NCBI RefSeq assembly: GCF_030816015.1
Contig: NZ_JAUSXN010000001.1
Span: 4,402,001 to 4,466,000 of the forward strand
Reading direction: 5' to 3'
DNA from: Pedobacter sp. W3I1
GTDB taxonomy: Bacteria > Bacteroidota > Bacteroidia > Sphingobacteriales > Sphingobacteriaceae
DNA: 64,000 nucleotides
Shown piece after piece: positions 54,421-61,547 of the stretch. Position 1 is the stretch's first letter; each line of letters opens with the position of its first letter. A program made the position numbers and the translations under genes. The notes under the pieces were generated by a model. The model did no database searches. It was not told the DNA's origin and saw only the letters and a program-made list of their open reading frames with translations.

Positions 54421-54449
54421 AAGCCCGGAATTTTTAAACCGCCGGGCTT
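54421..54449 (+). terminator. Hairpin terminator after the gene remnant
   Basis: AAGCCCGG and CCGGGCTT, 8-bp stem with a 13-base loop, followed by an AT-rich tail (ATAATTTATT). Confidence 0.6.
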
Positions 54450-54597
54450 ATAATTTATTCTAGGTACGAGCGACACGCTCGCACCAGCAAGGGGACGCTA
54501 AGACCAGTTCGGGCTCAGCTTGAGGGCTGGGCTAATTAGCTATTCCGTCACCAACAAATTTAACACACTATTTAATTTGTAACATCAACATTTTTTA

Positions 54598-54852
54598 CTA
54601 TAAATACTCTTCAAACATATCTTTTCCCTTATGATATATTATGTAGTTTGTGTTGCGAGCATCCCATATTTGAATATAAATTGACCCATCATCATTCCTA
54701 CCAACATTAATTAAAATGTTGTCCTCTTCTTCATTAGTTTCAACATCAATTATATCGCCCTCGCTAATAAATCCCTGTACTGCCTCTGGCTCCTTGGTTA
54801 TTGACATAGAGCCATTGCTACAATTCCGAATTTGGATTTTAATTTTTTTCAT
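54598..54852 (-). CDS. Probable immunity protein of the collapsed Rhs locus
   Basis: 84 residues, acidic, no signal (MKKIKIQIRNCSNGSMSITK). All-beta look with an IIDVETNEEEDNILINVGRN block. Its ATG overlaps the toxin-tip stop as TAATG, the arrangement expected of an immunity gene. Not assigned to a family. Confidence 0.5.
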   Translation of the reverse strand: MKKIKIQIRNCSNGSMSITKEPEAVQGFISEGDIIDVETNEEEDNILINVGRNDDGSIYIQIWDARNTNYIIYHKGKDMFEEYL

Positions 54853-55239
54853 TAGAAGTGTGTTTTTAAAATTTCTAAAACTTGCCGGGCCCTTACGACA
54901 GATGCCGGATTCAATGCCCCTGAGCCGCCGTTTGTAAGCGTTTTTTCGCCCGCTTTTACAAGACCCGAATAAATATTGTCCAATACTTCTTTCGTATAAC
55001 CAGCCTCTAACAATTGTTTTTTTGTGAAGTCACCTGCTGTTTTCGTTATTATAGTTTTATCGCCCTCCAGATGTAACAGTATAAATCGGAATACCAATAT
55101 TAGGTATTCCGGTAAAATTGCTTACCGGAATTTCCCCATATTTGGTCAATTCTGCAGCATTGGGACTAAGCGGAATAATATTGATATTATGCTTTTGTCC
55201 AAAGGCATTTTCACAAAAAAAAGTAAAAAACAAGTACAC
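54852..55239 (-). pseudogene. Collapsed Rhs gene: N-terminal signal region joined to toxin tip by deletion
   Basis: Right part (55239-55057): a signal peptide ending FCENAFGQ and then AAELTKYGEIPVSNFTGIPN, IGIPIYTVTSGG, the conserved N-terminus of Rhs-partner proteins, which stops after about 60 residues. Left part (in another frame, to 54852): GDKTIITKTAGDFTKKQLLE and SGLVKAGEKTLTNGGSGALN, the end of a toxin tip. The join is near 55068-55075 and is out of frame. The kilobases of repeat core expected between the parts are gone, so only the ends and the immunity gene remain. Confidence 0.65.
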
Positions 55240-55618
55240 ATATAGATTGTGTGCTAGTGAAAGCGTGTTTTAAGTTCATATTAATATAGATTTGGATAAA
55301 ACAGGAGTTGGTAATCAATCAGTAAAATGGTGCAAAAGCAAATCAATCCGTATTTATTTGGACAAACTAAGCCATCTGCACTTTTATTGATCGTTCAGGT
55401 CGAGCAATTAAAAAGATCCATGGAATGTTATTCCCGTTTAGAAATTGCTGATGGAAAATAAAACTTGAATAGGTGGAGAAAGTTCTGAGAGACATATCTG
55501 TAATTATTTATTAGATGACACAAAATACCATTTTTAAAAAATATAACACAAAAAATTACATGAAAATACTAGTTTTTGTGACCAAACTTAAAATATCGAA
55601 TGTTATCTGGAAAAAACA
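55240..55618. other. Gene-poor gap
   Basis: About 380 bp. Only a weak 44-codon plus-strand frame at 55327-55461, not called. No repeat noticed. Confidence 0.4.
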
Positions 55619-56068
55619 TTAAATGATTATGATACTAGCGATCATCTTTTGAACAGATATTAATTCCCTCTCATTAATAGGCATAATCTCTTGTTTCTTA
55701 TCAACGGAGAATGTACAGATAAATATATCGTTCTGTTTTCCATTAATCCAATAATAAATCACTTGATTATCCCCATCTCGGAAAGATTATTTCTTATAAT
55801 ATGCCCAGTCATAATGACCTAACCTGATTTTCTTTGTACCTGCATTTTCGAGGATCTCTGGGGTAACATATGGATCAGCTTTATCCTCATTTAGATCAGT
55901 TACATTTGGCCATTGAAAAGCAGTAATCCTAAAATTACCTGTCCATGATGGCTCCGCTTCATTCCAGAAAGCATGGGTAGAATCATTTCCATCATCATAT
56001 TCTGCCCAGCCATCAGTTAGTGTGAAGCTAAACCAGTCATTCCCAGAAATATAGTTATTATTGTTCAT
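55619..56068 (-). pseudogene. DUF3805-like immunity gene interrupted by an in-frame stop
   Basis: From the ATG at 56068 (MNNNNYISGNDWFSFTLTDG), with WTGNFRITAFQWPNVTDLNE and KKIRLGHYDWAYYKK, then TAA at 55787-55789. The same frame continues through SFRDGDNQVIYYWINGKQND and IFICTFSVDKKQEIMPINER to a second stop at 55619. Both parts align in order with DUF3805 (GNDWFSF, W-GNFRI, DWAYYKK, IFICTFSV). One nonsense mutation in an otherwise intact ~149-codon gene; a sequencing error is the alternative. Confidence 0.6.
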
Positions 56069-56122
56069 AATCTCGTTATCATTAAAAGCAAAAATGAAGA
56101 GAACCACATGGCTACAGCTCTT

Positions 56123-56430
56123 TCATGAACTTGCTATACCTAAACTTTTAATGACCTTATCGGTATCCAGAAACCTTACCGAATTATGAAAAAAGAATTC
56201 CACGTACCAACTTTGTTTGGCAGCTTCTTTTTCCATGGTACTGCCTGCAGGAACTTTTTTGATAACCCTTCCCTTTACTACACGGGGAACGGTATATGGC
56301 AGTTCAGGAATTTCCATGAAGCCAAAATTAGGCCTGCGAGGATTTTTCCATCGGACTTTCGTTCTGAGTAACGAATGTTTTTTTGATTTTCTTCGGAAGA
56401 ATTTTGATTTTTTCGCCTTGCCGGACGGGG
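56123..56430 (-). pseudogene. Tyrosine-integrase N-terminal fragment
   Basis: The readable part starts near RTKVRWKNPRRPNFGFMEIP and continues ELPYTVPRVVKGRVIKKVPA, GSTMEKEAAKQSWYVEFFFH, a phage-integrase-like N-terminal region, then HNSVRFLDTDKVIKSLGIAS and stop. The core-binding and catalytic domains are missing. It lies downstream of an excisionase-like HTH gene, so a small integrase module has decayed. The family call is from memory of similar N-termini. Confidence 0.45.
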
Positions 56431-56567
56431 TGATTTTTTGGGCCCCGGGGCGTTTAGTGGCAGACTTGTGTCAGAGTTATGAGGCAGAAAATATTCTAAT
56501 ACATTGTTTTTAAATGACTTATAAGAAACCGTGGAGAATATCGGAATTCCGCTTTTAATCTTGCCGA

Positions 56568-56843
56568 TCAAACCCTTCCCCTTCTTTTACTTTCTAAAAA
56601 CTCCTCTCTCAGCTCACTCTTATAAAATCTGTCTCCACCAGGAAGCTTGCTGGGTTTTAAAATTCCCTTTCTTACCTTTCTCTTATAAGTACTTTCACTT
56701 ATCCCCAGATACTCCATCACTTCAAGCCGGGTCAGCATCTGGTCCTCCGGCAGTTTTAATTGGCCATAAGACTTAGTATATATCAGTTGCATAAGTTCAT
56801 AAATTTTGAGCAAAACGTCCAGGATTGCGTTTAGTCTTTCCAT
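56568..56843 (-). CDS. Helix-turn-helix protein (excisionase/MerR-like)
   Basis: 91 residues from the ATG at 56843 (MERLNAILDVLLKIYELMQL); a TTG at 56888 would add 15 residues. HTH: MLTRLEVMEYLGISESTYKR followed by KGILKPSKLPGGDRFYKSEL, the HTH_17 pattern with the wing of excisionases. In Bacteroidota ICEs such proteins flank the integrase or rteC region. Divergent from the next gene across 250-300 bp that contains a palindromic operator. Confidence 0.7.
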   Translation of the reverse strand: MERLNAILDVLLKIYELMQLIYTKSYGQLKLPEDQMLTRLEVMEYLGISESTYKRKVRKGILKPSKLPGGDRFYKSELREEFLESKRRGRV

Positions 56844-56943
56844 ATCGGTTTCCGTTAAATCAGATAGAAAAATCTGGTTTTGATACAATAAACAGTTGAT
56901 GCAAAAAGACTAATCTATGATCAAAGTGTCAAGTTGTAATACA

Positions 56944-56960
56944 GTGGTAAAAGTTACCAC
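56944..56960. promoter_or_regulatory. Palindromic operator GTGGTAA-AAG-TTACCAC
   Basis: Perfect palindrome GTGGTA-N5-TACCAC in the divergent region of the HTH and RteC-like genes. A matching palindrome is at 58399-58415 in front of the Crp-like gene. On the HTH side it lies upstream of a TTG-N20-TCTTTTTG promoter-like pair. Confidence 0.6.
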
Positions 56961-57141
56961 CCAATTTTTATAGGCAATAAGAGCCCTCTGTATATAATCA
57001 CTAAAAATCCTTACCTAATCAATTTATCACGGCAATAGCGCTATTCATCCCTTCAGGATAACTGCTAGTGTAGTTTATTTACTAAAAAGTATTATCACAA
57101 TTAATTTAGGAGAAAATGTAACGCCTCCTAAATTTTCAAAA

Positions 57142-58266
57142 ATGGATTTTCAACTGGATTATTTTAGACAGATTATCTATCTCATAAACAACAACCTAAG
57201 TTTGGATGATGATGATTTAACGACGCAGACAGGCATAGAGGAAGAAACGCAAAGGATAATTAAAAAGATCGATACCCATCAACCCAATAACATTTCCACG
57301 TTCACCGATTTTATCCACTTTCAGCTTGGGGCTCTAACAAGGACGGCAAAGGAAATAGAAAATATTGTTTCATTTAAGGGGGATCTGACCGACGATCTGG
57401 AAAAGCTACTTGAATCAATGCTAAATGGAATAGAAACCATCATTTGGCACATACACACTTATTTCCGCGACCAGTTTGATTACAACACTATTTTAACCAA
57501 AAAGACAGTTTCAGATCATTTGAAACAACTTGATATAACAATTGAAGAATATGTTTTATTGTTTAAAAAATCCAATATAGATCAGGAACTTATCGAAATA
57601 TTGTTAGATGCATTATATTTAAGACTGGCAGATCCACCACGCTTTCGGCATTTAGCATTCAGCGATCAGCTACTTAATTATCTGCACCGGAATGTAAAAA
57701 AGCATGTTCCAAAGGAAACATTAATAAATAACCTGATTTCCTGGAAATTTAACCATCCTAGGTTCTTTGAATATTACCTACATAATATAAGCGGAAAACT
57801 TAGGGATTCTGTTACCATTTCAGAACATTTCAGGGAACTTATCTTCCTGAAAAAGCAGATCTGCCAGGTGCCAATTGAAAACACCATTTCCTATACCCCA
57901 CTTCTACCGCAAATAAACCTTTCACTGCTCCAGATGCTCGAATCTGAGCTTGACTTTATGAAACAACTTGATTTCCTAAACTCAGAACTGATGAATTCAG
58001 GGATACTCGACGCTAAATATAAAGTCTCACTTTCGGTAAAGCAGCTGGCCTACCTTATATTTCTTGCGGTAGAAGTGGGTATCATAACCGAGCGAAAGGC
58101 AAAAAGGGTTCATGAATACATTATTTCGCATGTCAGTACAACTGAAACGGAAAGAATTTCAGAGAAAAGTTTCAGTAATGGCTATTACGTTCCAAGTTCT
58201 GTCGATATCGGCATTGTAAGTGATAAGTTAGCTGAGATGCTTGCCAAAGCCCAAAGCCAATTTTAA
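57142..58266 (+). CDS. RteC-like ICE regulator, tentative
   Basis: 374 residues, all-helical by appearance, no signal peptide. The central WHIHTYFRDQFDYNTI and FNHPRFFEYYLHNIS segments, and the C-terminal SVKQLAYLIFLAVEVGIITE and VDIGIVSDKLAEMLAKAQ helices, weakly resemble the layout of RteC, the transfer activator of CTnDOT-like elements. The resemblance is faint; position beside an HTH gene is the main support. It could be an unrelated uncharacterised protein. Confidence 0.35.
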   Translation: MDFQLDYFRQIIYLINNNLSLDDDDLTTQTGIEEETQRIIKKIDTHQPNNISTFTDFIHFQLGALTRTAKEIENIVSFKGDLTDDLEKLLESMLNGIETIIWHIHTYFRDQFDYNTILTKKTVSDHLKQLDITIEEYVLLFKKSNIDQELIEILLDALYLRLADPPRFRHLAFSDQLLNYLHRNVKKHVPKETLINNLISWKFNHPRFFEYYLHNISGKLRDSVTISEHFRELIFLKKQICQVPIENTISYTPLLPQINLSLLQMLESELDFMKQLDFLNSELMNSGILDAKYKVSLSVKQLAYLIFLAVEVGIITERKAKRVHEYIISHVSTTETERISEKSFSNGYYVPSSVDIGIVSDKLAEMLAKAQSQF

Positions 58267-58388
58267 TCTTTTCATGGACATAGGATCCCCTCCCGATAAC
58301 CAGTGAAGCTACCGTTCTAACGCGTTGTCATGAAAATGAATCATTGAGGGAATATAAAATCAAAAAAAATTAAGTCCATTTTTTTGGG

Positions 58389-58415
58389 GTGGTATGAGGT
58401 GGTAGAAAGTACCAC
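58389..58415. promoter_or_regulatory. Operator with half-site repeat upstream of the Crp-like gene
   Basis: Palindrome GTGGTA-GAAAG-TACCAC (58399-58415) preceded by one more GTGGTA half-site at 58389-58394, ten bases upstream on the same strand. Same half-sites and spacing as 56944-56960. It abuts the -33 TTG of the next promoter, the place for an activator. Confidence 0.6.
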
Positions 58416-58445
58416 TTGACCAAGCATCGAAATCCTTTTTATTTG
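58416..58445 (+). promoter_or_regulatory. Promoter of the Crp-like gene
   Basis: TTG (58416-58418), a 19-base spacer and TTTATTTG (58438-58445), close to TAnnTTTG; the ATG follows at 58457. Confidence 0.55.
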
Positions 58446-58456
58446 GATTTAAAAAC

Positions 58457-59047
58457 ATGGATTACGAACCAATCTACAAAAAACTTGATGCCTATCATCA
58501 AATGAGCAGTCCTTTGAAGGCATATCTAAAGGTTATTATACGTGAGATCATCCTCCCAGACGGGCGGGCGTTGGAAAGGGCTCACTGGCATGAATTTCCA
58601 ATAACATTTATACATAAGGGGACATTGAAGACAAAACTTGAAAGTAAACTTGAGCCGGGAAAATCTATTCTGCTATTACATTTTGAAGGTGGAATGCTAC
58701 CGCAGTTTTCAGAAAAAAATCAAGAAGATTTTGATTTACGTACAATGGTGATTAGGGAGTCAACATTAATGGGGATACCCGCAGGACATATCCATAATCT
58801 CTACAAGCTGTTTCCGGAATTCCATGAGATAACCGAAAAAATAAGCCTGGAAAACTTTAATAGACTCTTTCACCTTGCTTTTGACATTAAAAATCTTAAG
58901 GCAGAGGATCGTCTTGCTTCCCTGTTAGAAATCCATCCCAATGTCTTTCAGCTGGCTTCCTCTATCGACATTGCCGACGCTATAGGAATGCATGCGCATA
59001 CCTTAAGTACACTTAAAAGTAAGTATCTAAGCGGAGGAAAAAGTTAA
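58457..59047 (+). CDS. Crp/Fnr-like regulator, tentative
   Basis: 196 residues. A cupin/cNMP-like N-terminal part (HEFPITFIHKGTLKTKLESK, GKSILLLHFEGG, TLMGIPAGHIHNLYKLFPEF), a helical linker (RLFHLAFDIKNLKAEDRLAS) and a C-terminal HTH-like end (ASSIDIADAIGMHAHTLSTL). The pattern fits the divergent Crp-type regulators common in Bacteroidota, but the effector residues are not clear. The GTGGTA operator in front of it hints at control by a neighbour or by itself. Confidence 0.5.
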   Translation: MDYEPIYKKLDAYHQMSSPLKAYLKVIIREIILPDGRALERAHWHEFPITFIHKGTLKTKLESKLEPGKSILLLHFEGGMLPQFSEKNQEDFDLRTMVIRESTLMGIPAGHIHNLYKLFPEFHEITEKISLENFNRLFHLAFDIKNLKAEDRLASLLEIHPNVFQLASSIDIADAIGMHAHTLSTLKSKYLSGGKS

Positions 59048-59155
59048 ATGTTCCGCTTTAAGAACTTAAAATTACAACTTTGGGAATTTTCATCGTGAAG
59101 CGGAACCTTAAAAGAAGAGACATGTAGTCAATTTTGTGAAAGCAATCTCAGAAGC

Positions 59156-59581
59156 ATGAAAGAACGGTTTTTAATTTTCGCAGTGAGCGCATTGATAATC
59201 CTTTGGGTTTACACCGCAGGATCCAAGGTTCTTGAATTCCACGAGTTCAGACATCAGCTAAAACTACAGCATTTTAATAACGCTTTGATTTCTTTACTAT
59301 CGGTTATACTACCACTTTCAGAAGCAATTACAGCATTTCTTTTATCCCGTCCGGCAAGCAGAATGCCTGGCCTCTATTCGTCACTCTTCCTTTTAACAGT
59401 TTTTACCATTTACATCATACTTATACTGCTTGGATTTTTCGAAAAAACCCCATGTAGTTGCGGAGGCGTGCTTAAAGAGATGAGCTGGAAAACACATCTG
59501 CTGTTCAACGTTTCACTTTTATCATTGAACCTTTGGGCTGTCTATTATATCAAACAAAAAGAAAGGAGGTCAGAAAAATAA
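59156..59581 (+). CDS. MauE/DoxX-like membrane protein
   Basis: 141 residues with four membrane helices (FLIFAVSALIILWVYTAGSK, FNNALISLLSVILPLSEAIT, LLTVFTIYIILILLGFF, LLFNVSLLSLNLWAVYYI) and a periplasmic CSCGG pair between helices 3 and 4. MauE-type proteins supply reducing equivalents for disulfide handling. In Sphingobacteriaceae such genes often accompany small secreted proteins and SusCD genes, as here. Confidence 0.7.
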   Translation: MKERFLIFAVSALIILWVYTAGSKVLEFHEFRHQLKLQHFNNALISLLSVILPLSEAITAFLLSRPASRMPGLYSSLFLLTVFTIYIILILLGFFEKTPCSCGGVLKEMSWKTHLLFNVSLLSLNLWAVYYIKQKERRSEK

Positions 59582-59707
59582 CGATGCAAAACTGAACGGT
59601 GGGTCTAGCAGCTTTTCCCACTGACCGTAAACTAATCACAGGTGTAAAAAAACACCAATACCTAAACTTTTTCGCTTGCTTTTTCAATGCAAAAAGCATT
59701 CATAAAC

Positions 59708-60088
59708 ATGAAAAATTTAAAAAAAATCAGCTTTGGCGTATTCGCCTTTATTTTTGGGTTAACATTGATCTTGACCCAATCAGCATTTAAATTTGCAAAA
59801 ACAGGCACATTGAACAGAGCGCCTGTTACCTTTTATTATCATGGCCCTGATTATTCGGAAGCGGAAGTAACCGACGAATCAAACTGGACCTCGGAAGAAC
59901 CACAAGAAAGCTGTGATAACGAAGATCAGGCACCTTGTACGATAACCGTTGATGATAGCTTTGTTGATGGATCGGGAAATCTGGAAAGCAGTGCAGATTT
60001 AAGGGCTGACCTGAACACTGCTACTTCAAGTTATTACATTTCAGGTTCAGACGATAACCTGATGACTATAGTGAACAAAACAAGATAG
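59708..60088 (+). CDS. Small secreted protein (DUF6520-like)
   Basis: 126 residues from the ATG at 59708 (MKNLKKISFGVFAFIFGLTL), an N-terminal hydrophobic segment ending in SAFKFAKTG. The mature part is acidic with two Cys (ESCDNEDQAPCTITVDDSFV) that could form a disulfide. The start at 59687 is possible but leaves a weaker signal. Probably periplasmic and linked to the MauE-like gene just upstream. Confidence 0.55.
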   Translation: MKNLKKISFGVFAFIFGLTLILTQSAFKFAKTGTLNRAPVTFYYHGPDYSEAEVTDESNWTSEEPQESCDNEDQAPCTITVDDSFVDGSGNLESSADLRADLNTATSSYYISGSDDNLMTIVNKTR

Positions 60089-60103
60089 TAATCAGATTCA
60101 AAG

Positions 60104-60123
60104 GCAGGGCCATCCGGCCCTGC
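60104..60123. terminator. Convergent terminator hairpin
   Basis: GCAGGGCC-ATCC-GGCCCTGC, 8-bp GC stem between convergent genes; T-tract weak on both sides. Confidence 0.6.
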
Positions 60124-60153
60124 ACTTTGATCTTAACTAAACCTAAATTTCTT

Positions 60154-61524
60154 CTAATTCTGGGGTATCCCTGTTTCTTCTATGATATCCGTAGGCAAGG
60201 GAAGTGCATAATATGATGAATTGGGAGGAAGGAAATATTTTGTTGATCCAATATTCCTTTCCAAGGTGATTTCAGCTCCCTCAAGGTTATACCTTTTAAG
60301 ATCCGACCATCGGAGGTTACGCATCAACAGCTCCTTTCGCCGTTCCAACTGGATTTTTCGCAGCGCATCGCTTTTATCCACCGCATTCAGCGGAACATAA
60401 GTAACTGTATTTTTCCACCTTTTCTTCAACAGAAAATTCAGGTCTGACATTGCCCCTTCTATGTCACCCTCCATTGCCCGGCACTCTGATCGTGTTAAAT
60501 AAACCTCGTCTGTGGCAATCCCGCTGAATAAGGTAGAGGCGCTGGAGCTATAACTCCCCTTAAATTGTTGATATGATGCATTAACCTTGAAAAACGCCCT
60601 GCGCCGAAGGTCGTTTACACCATAGGAAGCATATAGATTGGTGTCAATCCTTGAAAGACTTGGCGTATGCAGGCTAAATCCGGTACCCATCTCCGTATAA
60701 AAAATTGTTTCCTTATTAAACTTCCTGAATGTAACAGCAAGATCAAGGCCCAGCACATCTGTATCATTATTATAATCCATCAGATCTGCCTTAATCTTAA
60801 GACATTTATCTGCATAATTTAAAGCAGCACTATAATTACGCATATAAAGATAGATTCTCGACAGTTGTGCGTAAGCTGCCGCCTTTGATGGCCTGACTGC
60901 AGACACCGGGGTTTCCGGCAATAACGACGCTGCTTCGGTAGCATCGGCGAGGGCCCTCTCTAAACAATCTGAAACTGGCGATCTCACAGACTTGACATTG
61001 AAATCCGAAGTCATGCGCAGCACAATACCTGGATCACCATTCGAGGTTGAAGCATTATAACCTTGGCCAAACTGCATGGTAAGCAGAAAGAAATAAAAAC
61101 TCCTAAAAAACAGGGCTGAACCTTTCGCATTGTCCCATGCCTTCGCATTTCCTTCGTCTCTTGGCAGTTCATCAAGCAGTTCAAGACAAAAATTGGCATT
61201 GTAAATAGGGAGATAGGCATTCGACCAGTCGTTTGGATACCTATAATCAACTTTTTTCCATGTGTAAATATCGCGGGCAACCTCTGAATAAGAATTTAAG
61301 TTGTTTGTCGGTATATAAATATCATCCGCCGAAGCCTCCCCAAATGAAGGGGTTTTTCCGATATTCATCTGCCCTGCATCGTCCAATATACCTTGAATAT
61401 CGTTAAGGGTTTTCGGTACCAGTAACTTTGAGTCTGATTTTAGGCTCAGAAAATTTTTGCAGCTGGTCATCATGGCTGCTATTAAAAAGCAGGCCAAAAC
61501 CATCATTATTTTATTATTATTCAT
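60154..61524 (-). CDS. SusD/RagB-family outer-membrane lipoprotein
   Basis: 456 residues. Lipoprotein signal (MNNNKIMMVLACFLIAAMMT followed by SC), SusD-like TPR-rich helical body (SKAAAYAQLSRIYLYMRNYS, IQLERRKELLMRNLRWSDLK). It forms the surface lid of a SusC channel and binds the nutrient; the ligand is unknown. Follows susC by 23 bp, the usual order. Confidence 0.9.
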   Translation of the reverse strand: MNNNKIMMVLACFLIAAMMTSCKNFLSLKSDSKLLVPKTLNDIQGILDDAGQMNIGKTPSFGEASADDIYIPTNNLNSYSEVARDIYTWKKVDYRYPNDWSNAYLPIYNANFCLELLDELPRDEGNAKAWDNAKGSALFFRSFYFFLLTMQFGQGYNASTSNGDPGIVLRMTSDFNVKSVRSPVSDCLERALADATEAASLLPETPVSAVRPSKAAAYAQLSRIYLYMRNYSAALNYADKCLKIKADLMDYNNDTDVLGLDLAVTFRKFNKETIFYTEMGTGFSLHTPSLSRIDTNLYASYGVNDLRRRAFFKVNASYQQFKGSYSSSASTLFSGIATDEVYLTRSECRAMEGDIEGAMSDLNFLLKKRWKNTVTYVPLNAVDKSDALRKIQLERRKELLMRNLRWSDLKRYNLEGAEITLERNIGSTKYFLPPNSSYYALPLPTDIIEETGIPQN

Positions 61525-61547
61525 TGCATAATAAATTAGGTGTAAAA

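Larger units (their letters stand above)
23200..56888. mobile_element. Integrative and conjugative element of CTnDOT-like tra type (right end uncertain)
   Basis: From tRNA-Leu to at least the HTH/integrase remnants at 56 kb, the region holds a serine recombinase, accessory DUF3945/DUF4099-like genes, a coupling protein, traN-M-L-K-J-G-F-E-A, relaxase genes and an Rhs toxin island. The REP-like palindromes frequent at 5-19 kb were not noticed here. The left boundary is set by tRNA-Leu and its terminator. No matching right attachment site was found; the element may end near 57-60 kb, include the Sus genes, or extend past the window. The Rhs island could also be a separate insertion. Confidence 0.5.

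Noticed and set aside
55327..55461. 44-codon plus-strand ORF starting MVQKQINPYLFGQTK
   Set aside because: Isolated, no promoter or recognised family; composition is like the surrounding gap. Too weak to call.
56278..56571. 97-codon minus-strand frame with a TTG start overlapping the HTH stop
   Set aside because: It overlaps the integrase-like frame in another phase and has a Pro/Arg/Lys-rich sequence with no domain. The integrase-like reading explains the DNA better.
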